From: Luteimonas deserti
GTDB taxonomy: Bacteria > Pseudomonadota > Gammaproteobacteria > Xanthomonadales > Xanthomonadaceae
Assembly: GCF_013425765.1 (NCBI RefSeq)
Contig: NZ_JACCJZ010000008.1
Span: 1 to 64,000 of the forward strand
Direction: 5' to 3'
Length of the DNA stretch: 64,000 nucleotides
In this document: piece after piece, positions 62,433-64,000 of the stretch
Layout: each line of letters starts with the position of its first letter
How positions within the stretch are numbered: the stretch's first letter is position 1
Notes under the pieces: generated by a model
The model's input: only the letters and a program-made list of their open reading frames with translations
Database searches by the model: none
What the model was told of the DNA's origin: nothing
Made by a program: the position numbers and the translations under genes

Positions 62433-62488
62433 GATCCCGCCATCCCGCCATCCCGCCATCCCGCCATCCCGCCATCCCGCCATCCCGT
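62433..62488 (+). repeat. Octamer tandem repeat (GCCATCCC)n
   Basis: Six perfect, contiguous copies of GCCATCCC from 62439 to 62486, preceded by a partial GATCCC unit. Because eight is not a multiple of three, copy-number change would shift any reading frame across it. Confidence 0.9.
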
Positions 62489-62631
62489 CGTCCTCCCGCC
62501 GCCGCGCCGGACCGCGCGACGTCCCTGCCAGAAAAACTGCCGCTCCGGTGTGTTCGCGCTCCAGTCCCGCTCCGATCCGGTGGTGTGCACGCGCGGACAT
62601 CGTCTCCGGTGCGCATGCCGTCGACCCGGCG

Positions 62632-63121
62632 TCTCGGGCCGACAGCATCGCGGCCGGAGACATCGCCGCACCGGCACCGGCGCGCCAGCTTCATCGATCC
62701 GGGCGGGTCTGGGCGCACGGGCCCCTACGCGGATCGCCGATCCGTCCGTGCCTCGGCCTGCGCGACGTCGGCCGGGGGCGCCGGCGTGAAGCCGGCGGCG
62801 CGATGTCCGTCGTCCGGGCGGGGCGGCGGGCACGCACCGGAATCGCCTCCGCCGCACACGTCACTCCGTCGGCATCTCGGGCCGCGCGGCTTCGCGGCCG
62901 GGAACGGTGCCGCACTGGCATCGTCGCGTGCCGGCGCGAAGTCCGAGCGGCGCTGCCGAACGCGCGCGTCCCATGGAGTCCGGGTGCGCCTGCGCGCAGG
63001 CGCCTCGACGCCGGTCGCCGATTCCCCGCCGCCTCGGCCTTCGCGATGTCGGCCGCAGCGCCGTCGCGTGAGCCCGGCGGCGTGATGTCCCTCGTCCAAC
63101 CGGGTCGCCGGGCACGCACCG
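62632..63121 (+). repeat. Diverged direct duplication in the gene-free region
   Basis: The segment around 62632-62841 recurs at about 62875-63121: the blocks TCTCGGGCC (62632, 62875), CCTCGGCCT (62751, 63032) and GGGCACGCACCG (near 62828 and 63110) occur in the same order. The distance grows from 243 to 281 bp, so indels have accumulated since duplication. Confidence 0.55.
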
Positions 63122-63248
63122 AGGTGGGCCCGGCGCCTGCGACCGCCATGCCGTTGCAACACCAGTGTTCCGGTCGTGCACGAGGATGCCGGCGTAGAAT
63201 TCCGGTCCCGCGTGCGCGGTCGTCTTCGTCCTGTTTCACGGAACTCCC

Positions 63249-64000
63249 ATGAGCGTCGCGCCGGTGTCCCGTTCTGCCTCGGTCCTGTCGGTCGCGCTCG
63301 CGCTGGCGGCGGTGTATCTGGTGTGGGGCTCCACCTATCTGGCGATCCGCTTCGCGCTCGAGGGCGGCTATCCGCCGCTGCTGATGGCGGGTTCACGCTT
63401 CATCGTCGCCGGCGGCCTGATGTACGCGGTGCTGCGTCTGCGCGGCGTGCCCGCCCCGACCTGGTCGCAATGGAAGACCCTGCTGGCGATGGGCATCCTG
63501 CTGCTCGGCTTCGGCAACGGCATGGTGTGTATCGCCGAGCAGAGCGTGTCCTCGGGCCTGGCGGCGGTGGCGGTGGCCTCGGCGCCGATCTGGATCGCGC
63601 TGTTCTCGCTGATGCGCGGCGACCGGCCCGGCCGGCTGGAATGGCTGGGCCTGGCGGTCGGCTTCGCCGGTGTGTTGTGGCTCAATGCCGGCAGTTCGCT
63701 GACCGCGACACCGGCCGGGCTGGTGGCACTGCTGATCGCGCCGCTGGCTTGGGCCTACGGCTCGGTCTGGAGCCGGGGCCGCGACCTGCCGTCGCCGTTC
63801 ATGGCGGCTGCGGCGCAGATGCTCGCCGGCGGCGTGCTGATCCTGCTCGCGGGCCTGCTGCTGGGCGAGCGCCTGCAGGCCATGCCGACGCTCAAGGGCA
63901 CGCTGTCGCTGGCCTACCTCACCACGTTCGGATCGATCATCGGGTTCACCGCCTACGTGTGGCTGCTGCACAACGTGCGCCCGACGCTGGCCGGCAGCTA
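63249..64000 (+). CDS. EamA/DMT family transporter, YedA-like (3' end beyond the window)
   Basis: The first 250 codons are visible; no stop is reached. It has about eight membrane spans and YedA-like segments: YLVWGSTYLAIRFALEGGYPPLLMAGSRF near the start, LLLGFGNGMVCIAEQSVSSGLAAVAVASAPIWIALF and the second EamA domain (PLAWAYGSVWSRG, TTFGSIIGFTAYVWLLHNV). Drug/metabolite exporters of this family have broad or unknown substrates. The ATG at 63249 is preceded by a TAGAAT -10 box and a 48-nt leader. Confidence 0.9.
   Translation, partial: MSVAPVSRSASVLSVALALAAVYLVWGSTYLAIRFALEGGYPPLLMAGSRFIVAGGLMYAVLRLRGVPAPTWSQWKTLLAMGILLLGFGNGMVCIAEQSVSSGLAAVAVASAPIWIALFSLMRGDRPGRLEWLGLAVGFAGVLWLNAGSSLTATPAGLVALLIAPLAWAYGSVWSRGRDLPSPFMAAAAQMLAGGVLILLAGLLLGERLQAMPTLKGTLSLAYLTTFGSIIGFTAYVWLLHNVRPTLAGS

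Larger units (their letters stand above)
61796..63194 (+). other. Gene-free region with repeats
   Basis: About 1.4 kb with no supported coding region. Open frames exist on both strands, as expected at this GC content, but none shows a protein pattern, and stops in one frame are interrupted by the repeats at 62433-62488 and 62632-63121. A TAGAAT box at 63195-63200 is a plausible -10 box for the next gene. Confidence 0.5.

Noticed and set aside
62433..62488. Octamer repeat as a CRISPR or as coding repeat
   Set aside because: Units are contiguous with no spacers. The frames across it give WRDGGMAG-type repeats with no family pattern or ribosome-binding site.
61800..63248. Several 100-350 codon open frames in the region after prc
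   Set aside because: They overlap one another in different frames on both strands, cross the repeats, and show no protein pattern.

Overview
The window is about 69% GC, densely coded and AT-poor. Its gene neighbourhoods (rhlB tail–ftsEX, lptM–dapF–DUF484–xerC–hslVU, mreBCD–mrdA–rodA–mltB–rlpA–dacA, ybeD–lipB–lipA) point to a gammaproteobacterium of the Xanthomonadaceae (Lysobacter/Luteimonas/Xanthomonas-like). The species cannot be fixed from sequence alone. No rRNA, tRNA or CRISPR array was seen.

Layout. 1-5 kb: the 3' end of an RNA helicase gene, ftsEX, a tandem-receiver protein, ung, and a HipA-like kinase/DUF3037 pair. 5-6 kb: a phasin with a repeat-flanked promoter, and queD. 6.1-13 kb: a tightly coupled lipid-modification operon (desaturase, FAD oxidoreductase, DUF1365, two Cfa-type methyltransferases, DUF1295, lipocalin). 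13.6-15.2 kb: a nuclease toxin with a YezG-like immunity protein on the minus strand. 15.3-20.7 kb: lptM-dapF-DUF484-xerC, a decayed DUF1203 gene, hslVU. 20.8-34.2 kb: a Phd/zeta-like pair, DUF1176 lipoprotein, SulP + USP, cytosine deaminase-like protein, ubiE, M1 peptidase lipoprotein, MATE pump and a 534-aa orphan.

34.9-39.8 kb is a gene-cassette array. Eleven attC sites, most of them 60 bp and very alike, separate small lower-GC genes that are all on the minus strand; most stop codons are formed inside the attC core. No integron integrase gene is present, so this looks like an integrase-less array (CALIN) lodged between an orphan gene and a PfkB kinase.

41-51 kb is the cell-elongation operon: MreBCD scaffold, PBP2/RodA synthase, then MltB, RlpA and DacA for wall trimming. 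51-56.8 kb, inserted on the opposite strand between dacA and ybeD, is a six-gene translationally coupled operon related to the uncharacterised E. coli ynbABCD genes (CDP-alcohol transferase, hydrolase-methyltransferase fusion, PAP2-dual-specificity phosphatase fusion, CdsA-like protein), with an added acyltransferase and small membrane protein. It is the best candidate for an undescribed lipid pathway. 56.9-59.4 kb: ybeD, a BLUF blue-light sensor, lipB and lipA, followed by a Prc-type protease, a 1.45-kb gene-free stretch with octamer and longer repeats, and the start of a YedA-like exporter cut by the window edge.

Across the window several genes have a TANNNT- or GATANT-like box 6-8 nt before the start codon and no Shine-Dalgarno sequence, which suggests frequent leaderless transcripts.
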